From Bacillus sp. (in: firmicutes) (GTDB lineage Bacteria > Bacillota > Bacilli > Bacillales > JACDOC01): a stretch of 64,000 nt of DNA. A program made the position numbers and the translations under genes. The notes below the pieces were generated by a model that did not search any database, was not told where the DNA came from, and was given only the letters and a program-made list of their open reading frames with translations. This document shows, in pieces, positions 37,379 through 45,844 of the stretch; within the stretch, counting starts at the first letter, position 1, and the number at the start of each line of letters is the position of its first letter. Where the stretch lies: NCBI GenBank assembly GCA_017656295.1, contig JACDOC010000001.1:186001-250000 (forward strand), read 5' to 3'.

Positions 37379-38083
37379 ATGACTCAGTTCGATTATTCAA
37401 AAAGAGCGATTGTTTTCTTAGATATTTTAGGATTTAGGGAAATTGTCTACAAAAGTTTGTCAGATGATAAAGAAAAGAATAATTTATTTCAAGTGTTAAG
37501 ATATATAGAGGAACAACGGAAAGAACAAGATAATTATGCAATTATTTATGTAGATGGGGAAGAAAGAAATAGAATTAATTTGGATATTTCTGAGCGTAGG
37601 GTAACCACTTTCTCCGATAGCATTGTTATCTCTTATCCTGATGACGATGATGGACGAATGAGTTTATTATGGGAAGTTGTCTTGATTCAATGTTATTTAG
37701 GAAGAAAAGGGTATTTAACCAGAGGCGGCATAACACACGGGGACTTATACCATAAAGACAATATAGTTGTTGGTCCAGCGATGATAGAGGCATATGAGCT
37801 TGAAAGTAAAGTGGCTAATTATCCACGGGTTATATTATCCGTTGATTATTTTGAGAAAGTAAAGAATGTACAAGATGTACAATTATTTAATTTATTAAAA
37901 CAAGATAGAGATGGATTTCATTTCACTAATTTTGCTTGTTTGTACAAAGAAAAGGAAATGAAAGACCTAAAAAGTTATGCTACAAAAGAAATTAATTCGA
38001 CTAAAAATAAAGCTGGTATTTATGCAAAGCTTTCTTGGCTAGTTGATTACTTAAATGACATTAGTAATAACAAGGGGCTATAG
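37379..38083 (+). CDS. Accessory protein with class III nucleotide-cyclase-like sequence pattern
   Basis: A 234-residue soluble protein. The pattern IVFLDILGFREIV (Asp15), TTFSDSIVISYP (Asp80) and LTRGGITHGDLYHKDNIVVG, followed by AYELESKVANYPRVILS, resembles the metal-binding Asp, second Asp and GIHxG loop of class III nucleotide cyclases. The fit is by eye only, and a non-cyclase relative of the same fold is possible. GGGGGG site before the ATG. It is bracketed by two terminator-bearing repeats, uses AT-rich codons unlike core genes, and looks acquired. No effector gene such as a TIR or 2TM protein lies next to it. Confidence 0.45.
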   Translation: MTQFDYSKRAIVFLDILGFREIVYKSLSDDKEKNNLFQVLRYIEEQRKEQDNYAIIYVDGEERNRINLDISERRVTTFSDSIVISYPDDDDGRMSLLWEVVLIQCYLGRKGYLTRGGITHGDLYHKDNIVVGPAMIEAYELESKVANYPRVILSVDYFEKVKNVQDVQLFNLLKQDRDGFHFTNFACLYKEKEMKDLKSYATKEINSTKNKAGIYAKLSWLVDYLNDISNNKGL

Positions 38084-38093
38084 ATTGAGGATC

Positions 38094-38165
38094 GGTGCCT
38101 GTCACCGCCCGAAGTATGTCGAAAAGCTCTGCGGAGAGAAATCTCTGCGGGGCTTTTCTTTTTTA
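38094..38165 (+). repeat. Terminator-bearing REP-like repeat, copy B
   Basis: Almost identical to copy A (GGTGCCTGTCACCGCCCGAA then ...TCTCTGCGGGGCTTTTC and T-run). It starts 10 bases after the stop of the cyclase-like gene. Confidence 0.8.
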
Positions 38166-38273
38166 TTTATATAATGAAAAAAAGGAAAGATAAAAAACAA
38201 AGGCGAAAATCAATACTCATGAAATTATGATGCTACAATGGGATCAAAAGGAAAAAGGAAAGGAAGATGTAAG

Positions 38274-38702
38274 GTGAGAGATCCAAAACGGATACCAAAA
38301 ATTTTATCTTTACTCCAAGTGATTTGGGAACAGCAACCAAATGTGAGATTTCATCAACTTATTTCTAATTTGCAGGATGAGTATTCTAAACAGAATAATG
38401 GCTATGGCAGAAAAGAAGCCGCTGGTGATACTAACGATCTTGATTTTTTCTACTTAGAAGATGAGCAGTGGGAGGATTTTTTAGAAACTATCGTGAAGAA
38501 TTTAAAAAAGGAAGAAAAAAGCGAATTGGATAGTGATGATACGGAAAGCCGGACCCCTGTATCCGATGAAGTATTTGAACAACGAGTGAAAGAGATAGCA
38601 GAATTGTTGTCTGAATTTGGTTTCGAAAAAGAAAAAGTTGATAATTTCGTGGAAGCGGCAAAAAAGCAGATCCAAGCATCACAAAAAGAGGGAACAAATT
38701 AA
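38274..38702 (+). CDS. DUF1040-like accessory protein
   Basis: A 142-residue cytoplasmic protein starting MRDPKRIPKILSLLQVIWEQ, followed by FHQLISNLQDEY and FFYLEDEQWEDFLE, the pattern of the small DUF1040 family (RDPKRI start). The C-terminal half (95-142) is a charged helix that looks added. GTG at 38274 gives this N-terminus and has AAGGAAG upstream; in-frame sequence extends to 38238. Function unknown. It is one of three small genes each fenced by a terminator repeat. Confidence 0.55.
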   Translation: MRDPKRIPKILSLLQVIWEQQPNVRFHQLISNLQDEYSKQNNGYGRKEAAGDTNDLDFFYLEDEQWEDFLETIVKNLKKEEKSELDSDDTESRTPVSDEVFEQRVKEIAELLSEFGFEKEKVDNFVEAAKKQIQASQKEGTN

Positions 38703-38756
38703 TTTGATGAAATACTGGTTACATCTTGAGTTGACTGCTACTCTCAAAATAGGGGT

Positions 38757-38825
38757 TGCGTGCCTGTTACGATATGTCGAAAAGCTCTGCAGAGAGAAGT
38801 CTCTGCGGGGCTTTTCTTTTTTTAA
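38757..38825 (+). repeat. Terminator-bearing REP-like repeat, copy C (shortened head)
   Basis: The head is GCGTGCCTGTTACGATATGTCG, so the CACCGCCCGAAG part is missing, but the terminator hairpin (GAAAAGCTCTGCAGAGA/TCTCTGCGGGGCTTTTC plus T-run) is intact. Confidence 0.75.
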
Positions 38826-38993
38826 TAATTAGAAAGGGAAAGATCGTACACTAAATTAAATTTATACTTCTTAATTACAGATGAAAAAAGTTACCAATGC
38901 GTTTTTTATGGTATAGAGGATGGTTGCATTATGTATTAATTATCTAGTTAATGGAAATAAATGTTCTTATTCCAACACGAGAGGATAAAGGAC

Positions 38994-39305
38994 ATGGATT
39001 ATATAAATATGGACGTTATTGCATTTAAATACCATTTTCAAGAGGCAAAATTAGAAGCTTGGTATGAAAATGTGGGTGAACCGGAGCGGTATCGATTATA
39101 TCACGCAGTAGTTCTGAAGAATACTTCGAATAATAACTGGTTTCTTGGTTCATTATGCGTTTATAACCCGAGTAAACAACGATATGAACATATGATGAGA
39201 ATGTATTCAACAGTTTTATTGGATGAGATTGCGAATAAGATTTTAATGCAGACTCAAATAAATATATATATCGATAACAAACATAAATTCATTATATCTG
39301 TTTAA
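38994..39305 (+). CDS. Hypothetical protein, 103 residues
   Basis: A small soluble protein (MDYINMDVIAFKYHFQEAK start) with aromatic-rich middle section (YRLYHAVVLKNTSNNNWF) and beta-rich character. ATG at 38994 has GAGGATAAAGG upstream and is preferred over the in-frame ATG at 38961. I do not recognise the family. AT-rich like its accessory neighbours. Confidence 0.45.
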   Translation: MDYINMDVIAFKYHFQEAKLEAWYENVGEPERYRLYHAVVLKNTSNNNWFLGSLCVYNPSKQRYEHMMRMYSTVLLDEIANKILMQTQINIYIDNKHKFIISV

Positions 39306-39433
39306 AAAAGAATCATCGTCTCTTTGTATCGAATTTTGCTTAAATTGACTCTATATTTTTGCGCAAAGCATATTTGCGGTTATCCGACCATTTCTCATCG
39401 TGAGTTACTATCATTAATTTCAATACCAACGTT

Positions 39434-39515
39434 GTAGAAAATGAACAAAAGTTTTTCTACTCCAAGTTTAAACAATTGTTGTAGAAATTATACTCTAGTT
39501 AAAAATTTTTTCTAC
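39434..39515. promoter_or_regulatory. Two GTAGAAA/TTTCTAC inverted repeats before a recombinase fragment
   Basis: GTAGAAA at 39434 and 39481 face TTTCTAC at 39454 and 39509. The spacing of the first pair is 13 bases and of the second 21. They lie 45-125 bases before the recombinase start and may be operators or recombination sites. Confidence 0.4.
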
Positions 39516-39558
39516 ATATTCTTTGTACATTTAAAAATAATCAGGAGGATGAAGCAGT

Positions 39559-39912
39559 TTGAGTTTTACACAGAAAGGTTTACTCACTGCCATTAGTTAT
39601 TGTCGTAAATCTATTAAGGTAAAAGGTCTATCTGTTCATGAAAGTGTTCATTATCAGCAGTCCGCAAACCAGCAGTATGCGGAGTTAAACCGGCTTGAAA
39701 TTGTCAAAGAATATAGCGATGTTGGTTACTCTGGAAAAGATACAAATCGTCCAGAGCTTCAAGAGATGCTAAACGATTTAAAGTCAAGAGCAGTAGTTGC
39801 TGATGTGCTTATTGTGTATTCAGTAGACCGCCTAAAGGATCGGTGCCTGTCACCGCCCGATTTTTGTCGAAAGGTTGGTGATTGTGAAAGGATGAGTAAG
39901 GGGGTAAAATAG
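39559..39912 (+). pseudogene. Truncated serine recombinase (resolvase N-terminal domain)
   Basis: The first ~94 codons encode a large-serine-recombinase type catalytic domain: AISYCRKSIKVKG, EIVKEYSDVGYSGKDTNRPELQEM and VLIVYSVDRLKD, with TTG start and AGGAGG upstream. The conserved YSVDRL(S/A)R motif is cut after RLKD; the sequence then passes directly into the repeat head GGTGCCTGTCACC and ends 23 codons later. The catalytic Ser region and all DNA-binding domains are incomplete or absent, so it cannot be active. Confidence 0.8.
39842..39880 (+). repeat. REP-like repeat fragment, copy E, at the recombinase breakpoint
   Basis: GGTGCCTGTCACCGCCCGAT followed by TTTTGTCGAAAGG. It has the head of the repeat family but not the terminator hairpin, and lies exactly where recombinase homology stops. 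Confidence 0.75.
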
Positions 39913-39955
39913 ATTTTAGGGAACAAATGTTCTTTGTAAAAGGAGTGATGGATGG

Positions 39956-41485
39956 TTGACAGTGAAAGTGATGAGCGTTGGATTGAAAGGATTAGAAGGG
40001 TATCGGGTGCAGGTGGAAGTTCAGGAGGTGCCGGGGGTTACGGCGATGGTGATTGTTGGTTTGCCGGATGCGTCGGTGAAAGAGGCGAAGGAACGTGTTT
40101 CAGCAGCGCTTTACTCTTTTGGCATCGATTTTTTAGATAAAAAAATCATTATCCATTTGTCTCCACCGGAGCGGAAGAAACATAGCCCGATGTTTGATTT
40201 GGCGATGGCGATCGGGATTTTAAAGTCGAAAGGTCATATCAAAGACTCCATTTCTCCGGATGAGGCGTTTTTAGGAGCTTTATCGTTAGATGGAACGGTT
40301 CAGCCGGTGGACGGCATGCTTCCAGCGGTATTAGCGGCAAAAAAGCTTGGTTTTAAAAGAATTTATCTCCCCTATGATTCCACACTTCCTCTTCATCATT
40401 TGAAAGATGTCGATTGCATCTTTGTTCGGACATTAGAAGAAACCGTTCAATGGCTGCAAGGACAATATATTCTACCCTTATCTCCCCAAAAAACTACTCC
40501 CGAACACTTTCATTCTCCATTTAAGAATAACAGAGATTTTCAGCATATTATTGGTCATCATCAAGCAAAGCGAGCGTTAGAAATCGCTGCGGCAGGCGGG
40601 CATAACGTGTTAATGGTTGGACCTCCTGGCTGTGGAAAAAGTTTATTGGCCGAAACATTTCCGACGATTCTCCCGCCACTTTCTGACGATGCACAACTGG
40701 AAGTGATTAGCTTGTATCAGCTAGCAGGGGAACCATGTGTGGATGGAGGAAATCCACCATTTCGTCATCCTCATCATTCCGCTTCATCGGTCTCTTTAAT
40801 TGGTGGGGGAACGCAGCCAAAGCCTGGTGAAGTGTCGCTGGCCCATCGCGGTATTTTGTTTCTTGATGAAATGGCAGAGTTTACAAAAAAGACATTGGAC
40901 ATGCTTCGTCAGCCATTAGAGACAGGGAAAGTGACGATTAGCCGCATTTCTTCGACAGTGACTTATCCTGCTGACTTTATTCTGATTGGGGCAATGAATC
41001 CGTGTCCGTGTGGATATTTAGGATCAAGAATGCGCTATTGTACATGCAGTCCGAAACAAGTTCAAGTCTACCGCCATCGTGTGTCAGGACCGGTTTATGA
41101 TCGAATGGATGTTTTATTATCATTGGAAGTCATTGATTTTACAAGAGAAATGAAGATCTCGGAGTCTTCGGAAACAATAAGAAACAGAGTAGAAGAAGCA
41201 CGAAGAAAGCAATATGAACGTTACGGGGAAGAAATGACGAATGGGCGTGTTCCCTTTGAATTATTAATGGAAAAAAGCCCGCTCACCAAAGGGCAACGGC
41301 AACTGTTACAGCAATGGGCATCTCAGCATCAATGGAGCAATCGTGTACAAACGAAAATTATTCGTTTAGCGAGAACGATTTCTGATTTAAAAGGTGCAAA
41401 AGAGATAACGGATGAGTCGCTTTGGGAAGCGATGACACAACGACGACTAAAAACATATACGAAGCAACAAGTAACAGCGAGGTAA
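39956..41485 (+). CDS. comM: YifB/ComM-family Mg-chelatase-like AAA+ ATPase
   Basis: A 509-residue AAA+ protein. The N-terminal ChlI/Lon-protease-like domain (1-170; VIVGLPDASVKEAKERV) is followed by the ATPase core with Walker A MVGPPGCGKSLLAETFP, Walker B RGILFLDEMAEF and sensor region AMNPCPCGYLG with the Cys cluster CTCSPKQVQVY. ComM in Gram-negatives is a branch-migration helicase in natural transformation, and a similar role is plausible. TTG at 39956 with GGAG upstream gives the family start MTVKVMSVGLKG. The gene is intact although it lies in an accessory patch. Confidence 0.88.
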   Translation: MTVKVMSVGLKGLEGYRVQVEVQEVPGVTAMVIVGLPDASVKEAKERVSAALYSFGIDFLDKKIIIHLSPPERKKHSPMFDLAMAIGILKSKGHIKDSISPDEAFLGALSLDGTVQPVDGMLPAVLAAKKLGFKRIYLPYDSTLPLHHLKDVDCIFVRTLEETVQWLQGQYILPLSPQKTTPEHFHSPFKNNRDFQHIIGHHQAKRALEIAAAGGHNVLMVGPPGCGKSLLAETFPTILPPLSDDAQLEVISLYQLAGEPCVDGGNPPFRHPHHSASSVSLIGGGTQPKPGEVSLAHRGILFLDEMAEFTKKTLDMLRQPLETGKVTISRISSTVTYPADFILIGAMNPCPCGYLGSRMRYCTCSPKQVQVYRHRVSGPVYDRMDVLLSLEVIDFTREMKISESSETIRNRVEEARRKQYERYGEEMTNGRVPFELLMEKSPLTKGQRQLLQQWASQHQWSNRVQTKIIRLARTISDLKGAKEITDESLWEAMTQRRLKTYTKQQVTAR

Positions 41486-41490
41486 AAAAG

Positions 41491-42063
41491 ATGGGACGAC
41501 AAAAGCGGATTTGGGTACCTAATCGGTTTTATCACATCGTTTGCCGTGGAAATCGACGTGATCCCCTATTCAAGGAAACGAATGATTTTCTCGCTTTTCT
41601 TCATATCCTTCACCAGCTTCACGAAAAAATCCCTTTCGAAATAGCTGCATATTGCCTTATGACGAATCATTTTCATTTGCAGCTGCGCTCACAACATGAA
41701 TCAATTTCTAAAGTCATGGCGCTTATGAATAAACGGTATGCGAATTACTATAATACTCGCTATTGTTTGACGGGACATGTATTTGAAAAGCGCTACTTTA
41801 GCAAATTAATTGACAATGATAACGGAATGTTGGAAGTGAGTCGATATATTCATCTCAACCCTGTAGAAGCTCATATGGTTCATACCCCCGAACATTACCG
41901 CTGGAGCAGTTTCTATTTGTACATGTATCCAAAATCTCTACCACCCTCATTTATGAATATTGACGCATTATTAGATTACTTTTCAGGAACAAAAATAGAG
42001 CAGAAGAAAAAATATGTTGAATTTGTGAGAGGATACGATTCCGCTCATACAAGTAGCTTATAG
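41491..42063 (+). CDS. REP-associated tyrosine (Y1) transposase, RAYT
   Basis: A 190-residue HUH-fold single-strand transposase of the IS200-like TnpA_REP group. It shows the N-terminal WVPNRFYHIVCRGNRRD, the HUH motif in YCLMTNHFHLQLR and the late YIHLNPVEAHMV with catalytic Tyr region (RYANYYNTRY before it). ATG at 41491 has GCGAGG just upstream and begins 5 bases after the comM stop, so the two are likely cotranscribed. It has no flanking IS ends, as expected for domesticated RAYTs. A REP-like copy lies 32 bases past its stop. Confidence 0.85.
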   Translation: MGRQKRIWVPNRFYHIVCRGNRRDPLFKETNDFLAFLHILHQLHEKIPFEIAAYCLMTNHFHLQLRSQHESISKVMALMNKRYANYYNTRYCLTGHVFEKRYFSKLIDNDNGMLEVSRYIHLNPVEAHMVHTPEHYRWSSFYLYMYPKSLPPSFMNIDALLDYFSGTKIEQKKKYVEFVRGYDSAHTSSL

Positions 42064-42094
42064 TGATAAAATGGACTGTTTGCCTATTGGGCTT

Positions 42095-42175
42095 GGTGCC
42101 TGTCACTCCCCGAAGTTTATCGATATATGTCGAAAAGCTCTGCGGAGAGAAATCTCTGCGGGGCTTTTCTTTTTC
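42095..42175 (+). repeat. Terminator-bearing REP-like repeat, copy D (after the RAYT gene)
   Basis: Head GGTGCCTGTCACTCCCCGAA, an extra TTTATCGATA, then TATGTCGAAAAGCTCTGCGG and the same terminator hairpin with T-run. Confidence 0.8.
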
Positions 42176-42291
42176 ATTCCCATTTGTTTTCCGGTTATAC
42201 AATTTCTCCATTTCATTTTTTGCTGAGATGGTTATTTGTTGATTTCTTTTGTATCTTAAGGGTTAAGTTTTTAGAGCTTTTTTATGTCGTA

Positions 42292-42326
42292 GTCTCCCAC
42301 CTTTAAGCCGAGTATAGGTGGGAGAG
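42292..42326. repeat. Hairpin near the end of dctB
   Basis: TCTCCCACCT and AGGTGGGAGA flank a 13-base loop. Without a clear T-run on either side it is a weak terminator; the sequence recalls subterminal hairpins of IS200/IS605-type elements, but no transposase is adjacent. Confidence 0.4.
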
Positions 42327-42357
42327 ATTCATTTATATATTTTGAGAATTACATTGT

Positions 42358-43419
42358 TTAGTAATGTTTCATGTCTTTAATTAGCTGCTTTGTTTCGAAC
42401 CAAGGTAAATATTGTAGCATTGGTTCCTCGATTTCATTAAGAAATTCTTCATAAAGAGGCTGTAACTTTTCTTTCCATTCCTCTTTTTCGCTCTCGGTTA
42501 AAGTATGGATATAGAGAGTTTTATCTTGTTTAAGTATGTCGAGCTGCTGCTTGTTCATTTGTTCAGCCTGTTTTTCCATCCATTCAGTTGCTTCTGCTAA
42601 TGCTTCTGTAATAATATCCTGCTGCTCCTTGGTTAATCTGCTCCAAAATGCTTCATTCATTAGCACTGCATAGCCTAAATAAGCATGATTACTGATGGTA
42701 ATGAAAGGCTGGACTTCATAAAATTTTTTTGTGTAGATGTTCGAAATAGTGTTTTCTTGTCCATCTAACATTCCATGATATAAAAAACGATATGTTTCGT
42801 TAAAGGGGATTGCTTTAGTGGTTGCACCGAGCAATTCAAATTGACGTTGAATAACCGGGCTTGGCATTGTTCGAAAACGCAGACTTTGAAAATCGCTTGG
42901 ATTTTTCAATGGTCGAACACTATTTGTCATTTGCTTAAAGCCGTTTGCCCAAAAAGCAAGACCATGAATGCCCAACGGTTTCAATTCATTGAATAAAGAC
43001 TCACCAAGTTGTCCGCGTAATGCCTCATTTGCTTCTTTTTCATGTTTAAAGATAAAAGGCAGGTCAAGTACTTGCCAAGAAGGGCTAAGGGATGTCAGTT
43101 TGGAAAATGCGGGTGCAATCATTTCGATGTCCCCTTTTTGCAAGGCTTTAATCTCTTCTTCATCCGAATATAGCATTGCATTCGGATATACTTCCACTTT
43201 TATGGCTCCATTTGATTTTTCATGTACAAGTGATGCAAAGATTTGTGCCGCTAAACCTTTCGGAGTATGTTCCGCTACCACGTGGCTAAAGCGGATGACT
43301 AAATGATCCTGCAATCCTTCTTGCTCATCGTCATAAGGAAATGATGAATGTTCCCGTTCCCACAGCCATATCCAGCTGAATCCACTTAATACGATAAGGA
43401 ATATGACCCACTTTTTCAT
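42358..43419 (-). CDS. dctB: TRAP-type DctP-family binding protein, probable sensor partner DctB
   Basis: A 353-residue extracytoplasmic dicarboxylate-binding protein of the DctP family. It has an N-terminal membrane/signal segment (KKWVIFLIVLSGFSWIWLW, no lipobox), then the conserved HVVAEHTPKGLAAQIF, GDIEMIAPAFSKL, NSVRPLKNPSDFQSLRFR (sugar-acid/carboxylate Arg) and GMLDGQENTISNIY motifs. It is divergent from the kinase gene with 65 bases between starts. In B. subtilis a DctP-like protein (DctB) assists kinase DctS, and this gene fits that role; the transporter has its own binding protein. Confidence 0.8.
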   Translation of the reverse strand: MKKWVIFLIVLSGFSWIWLWEREHSSFPYDDEQEGLQDHLVIRFSHVVAEHTPKGLAAQIFASLVHEKSNGAIKVEVYPNAMLYSDEEEIKALQKGDIEMIAPAFSKLTSLSPSWQVLDLPFIFKHEKEANEALRGQLGESLFNELKPLGIHGLAFWANGFKQMTNSVRPLKNPSDFQSLRFRTMPSPVIQRQFELLGATTKAIPFNETYRFLYHGMLDGQENTISNIYTKKFYEVQPFITISNHAYLGYAVLMNEAFWSRLTKEQQDIITEALAEATEWMEKQAEQMNKQQLDILKQDKTLYIHTLTESEKEEWKEKLQPLYEEFLNEIEEPMLQYLPWFETKQLIKDMKHY

Positions 43420-43484
43420 ATAGTTCACCGCCGTCTTATTGTATACTCAAATTATAAAGTAAAATTCAGAATGGATGAACTGTT

Positions 43485-45089
43485 ATGAAAAAAGGGAACT
43501 CCATTTCTATTAGATGGAAAGTCATGTTTCTTACAATGGTAATTGTACTTGTATCAGTAGGTGTAGGTGGTGTAGTGCTAATTGGTCATATGATTCAGCT
43601 AAAGGAAGAATCGCTTGCGGAACGGGCGATGATGACAGGGAAAACAGTAGCGCAAATTCCTCAAGTAATAGAACATATTGAGAAAAAAGAAGGATGGCGC
43701 ATCATACAGCCGATTGTTGAACGGATACGTATCATTCATCATGCTGATTATATTGTCGTGATGAACATGAATCGTGTACGTTATGCACATCCTTCCGATT
43801 GGAAAGTTGGAACCGTTTCAAAAGGGGAAGATGAAGCTGCAGCCTTTGCTGAACATACGTACACATCAAAAGCAAAGGGAGTTGAAGGAGTGGCTGTTCG
43901 CGCTTTCGTGCCAATTATGAACGAGAGACATGAACAAGTGGGTGTCGTTGTTGTTGGACAGTTATTGCCTTCTGTATGGGATTTGTTTAAGGAGATTCGG
44001 TATGAGATAGCACTTACCATCGTGATCGTTTTAGGATGTGGGCTACTAGCATCGCTATGGTTTGCGTCACATGTGAAAAAACAAATGTTTCAACTCGAAC
44101 CTCATGAAATTGCCCGTTTACTTGTGGAACGTACCGCAGCATTTCATGCCATGCATGAAGGGGTTATAGCGATTGATAAGCATGAGCGAATTACGATAAT
44201 CAACGAAAAAGCAAAACAAATGATGCAAATTGTGGGGGATGTAGTCGGTAAACCAATTCACGAAGTCATTCCTGATACACGTTTGCCAGAAATTTTATTG
44301 ACGAAACAGTCCGTTTTTCAGCAAGAGATTATTGTAGGAAATCAGTTGATCGTAAGTAATCGAGTCCCGATTGAAGTAGATGGAGAAGTGGTTGGGGCAG
44401 TTGCCATTTTCCAAGACCGTACAGAAGTAGCGAATATGGCAGAAGAGTTAACCGGGGTTCGTGCTTTTGTTGAAGCTTTGCGCGTTCAAAATCATGAATA
44501 TATGAATAAATTACATACGATTGCTGGTTTGATTCAATTAGATAAAGCAGAGGAAGCATTAAAATTTGTTTTTGAAGAGACAGAGGAACAGACAGCATTG
44601 CTTCGTTTCGTGCGCTCCAATATTAATGATGAAAGCATTGCAGGTTTGTTATTAAGTAAAGTATCGAGGGCAAGGGAGCTTGGTATTTTCTTAATGATTG
44701 ATACAAATAGCCGTTTGCTCCATTTTCCGCCGCGGCTTGACCGTCATGACTTTGTTATCTTGCTAGGTAATCTTATTGAAAATGCCTTCGATGCTTGTCA
44801 AGCAAGTGGAAAAGAAGAACAACTTGTTGAAATGTATATTGGTGAACATCACGAACAGCTTTATATCGTCATCGAAGATAATGGAATTGGAATGACAGAA
44901 GATGTACAAAAATATATGCTCGATTACGGCTTTACAACGAAAAGCGGTTCTCATCGAGGGGTGGGGATGTATTTAATCGCGAACATCTTGAAAAAAAGCA
45001 ATGGTCAAATGGATATTGATTCACAAATCAACATCGGCACAACCATCACCATTACATTTCCGATACAAACAAAGGGGGAAACGGTATGA
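43485..45089 (+). CDS. dctS: DctS/DcuS-type membrane sensor histidine kinase
   Basis: A 534-residue CitA/DcuS family kinase. Two transmembrane helices (~13-33 and ~170-192) enclose an external sCache/PAS domain, followed by a cytosolic PAS (~215-310), the H-box VQNHEYMNKLHTIAGLIQL with His337 as likely phosphoacceptor, and a HATPase domain (LIENAFDA, DNGIGM, GVGMYLI). It should sense C4-dicarboxylates, perhaps with DctB. It overlaps the response regulator by 4 bases. Confidence 0.88.
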   Translation: MKKGNSISIRWKVMFLTMVIVLVSVGVGGVVLIGHMIQLKEESLAERAMMTGKTVAQIPQVIEHIEKKEGWRIIQPIVERIRIIHHADYIVVMNMNRVRYAHPSDWKVGTVSKGEDEAAAFAEHTYTSKAKGVEGVAVRAFVPIMNERHEQVGVVVVGQLLPSVWDLFKEIRYEIALTIVIVLGCGLLASLWFASHVKKQMFQLEPHEIARLLVERTAAFHAMHEGVIAIDKHERITIINEKAKQMMQIVGDVVGKPIHEVIPDTRLPEILLTKQSVFQQEIIVGNQLIVSNRVPIEVDGEVVGAVAIFQDRTEVANMAEELTGVRAFVEALRVQNHEYMNKLHTIAGLIQLDKAEEALKFVFEETEEQTALLRFVRSNINDESIAGLLLSKVSRARELGIFLMIDTNSRLLHFPPRLDRHDFVILLGNLIENAFDACQASGKEEQLVEMYIGEHHEQLYIVIEDNGIGMTEDVQKYMLDYGFTTKSGSHRGVGMYLIANILKKSNGQMDIDSQINIGTTITITFPIQTKGETV

Positions 45090-45769
45090 TACGAGTATTG
45101 CTTGTTGAAGATGATCCGATGGTTCAAGCGGTAAACGCTCAATTTGTTTCAAAAGTGGGTGGATTCGAAGTGGTTGGTACAGCAATAACAGGGGAAGAAG
45201 CATTAATGAAGCTGGAGGAACTTAAGCCCGATTTAGTATTGCTAGATATTTATATGCCTAAACGCGATGGAAAAGAAACAATACGCGAAATACGAATGAG
45301 AAATGAACTCGTTGATGTCATTGTTATATCGGCTGCAAACGACGCGGACACGGTACGTGAAATGTTACGACATGGAGCAATTGATTATATTATAAAACCG
45401 TTTCAGTTTGAACGTATTCAGCAAGCATTAAAACGATATGAGAAACTTCGAAATGACCTCAATCAAAATAAGACGATAGCACAACAACAAGTGGACTGCT
45501 GGCTATATGCTAACTCAAAGCCTGTGCACACCAGTTTACCGAAAGGCTTGCAACAGCAAACGCTTCGTCAAGTTATGCTGTATTTAGAAACGCAAGTAGT
45601 TCCGCGGTCTGCTGAAGAAACAGCAGAAGCAATCGGCATCGCAAGAGTAACAGCAAGAAGATATTTAGAATATTTAACGGAAGCAGGTGAAATAGAAAGA
45701 GATGTTCAATACGGGACCATTGGCAGACCGATTCACAGATACATGTTGAGAACAAAAAGACCAAAATGA
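45086..45769 (+). CDS. dctR: DctR/CitB-type response regulator
   Basis: A 227-residue regulator. The receiver domain (1-120) has the acidic pocket VEDDPM, phosphoacceptor Asp54 in DLVLLDIYMPKRDG and Lys in YIIKPFQ. The C-terminal DNA-binding domain (~165-227) carries AEAIGIARVTARRYLEYL, the helix-turn-helix of the CitB/DcuR group. It is translationally coupled to the kinase and most likely activates the TRAP operon that starts 75 bases downstream. Confidence 0.88.
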   Translation: MIRVLLVEDDPMVQAVNAQFVSKVGGFEVVGTAITGEEALMKLEELKPDLVLLDIYMPKRDGKETIREIRMRNELVDVIVISAANDADTVREMLRHGAIDYIIKPFQFERIQQALKRYEKLRNDLNQNKTIAQQQVDCWLYANSKPVHTSLPKGLQQQTLRQVMLYLETQVVPRSAEETAEAIGIARVTARRYLEYLTEAGEIERDVQYGTIGRPIHRYMLRTKRPK

Positions 45770-45800
45770 ACAATATATTCTAAATATTTATTCTATTTCT

Positions 45801-45814
45801 TGTAAGCGCTATCA
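45801..45814 (+). promoter_or_regulatory. CcpA catabolite-responsive element (cre)
   Basis: TGTAAGCGCTATCA fits the cre consensus TGWNANCGNTNWCA at every fixed position. It lies 31 bases before the dctP start, so carbon catabolite repression of the TRAP genes is expected. Confidence 0.7.
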
Positions 45815-45844
45815 TGTAAAAAACAAGGAATGGAGGAGTTTTTT

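Noticed and set aside
37379-38702. A complete Pycsar-type anti-phage system
   Set aside because: The cyclase-like gene has no effector (TIR, membrane or patatin type) beside it, and the next gene is a DUF1040-like protein separated by a terminator.
42292-42326. End of a complete IS200/IS605 element
   Set aside because: Only a hairpin is present; the neighbouring Y1 transposase is of the RAYT type and is associated with a different repeat.
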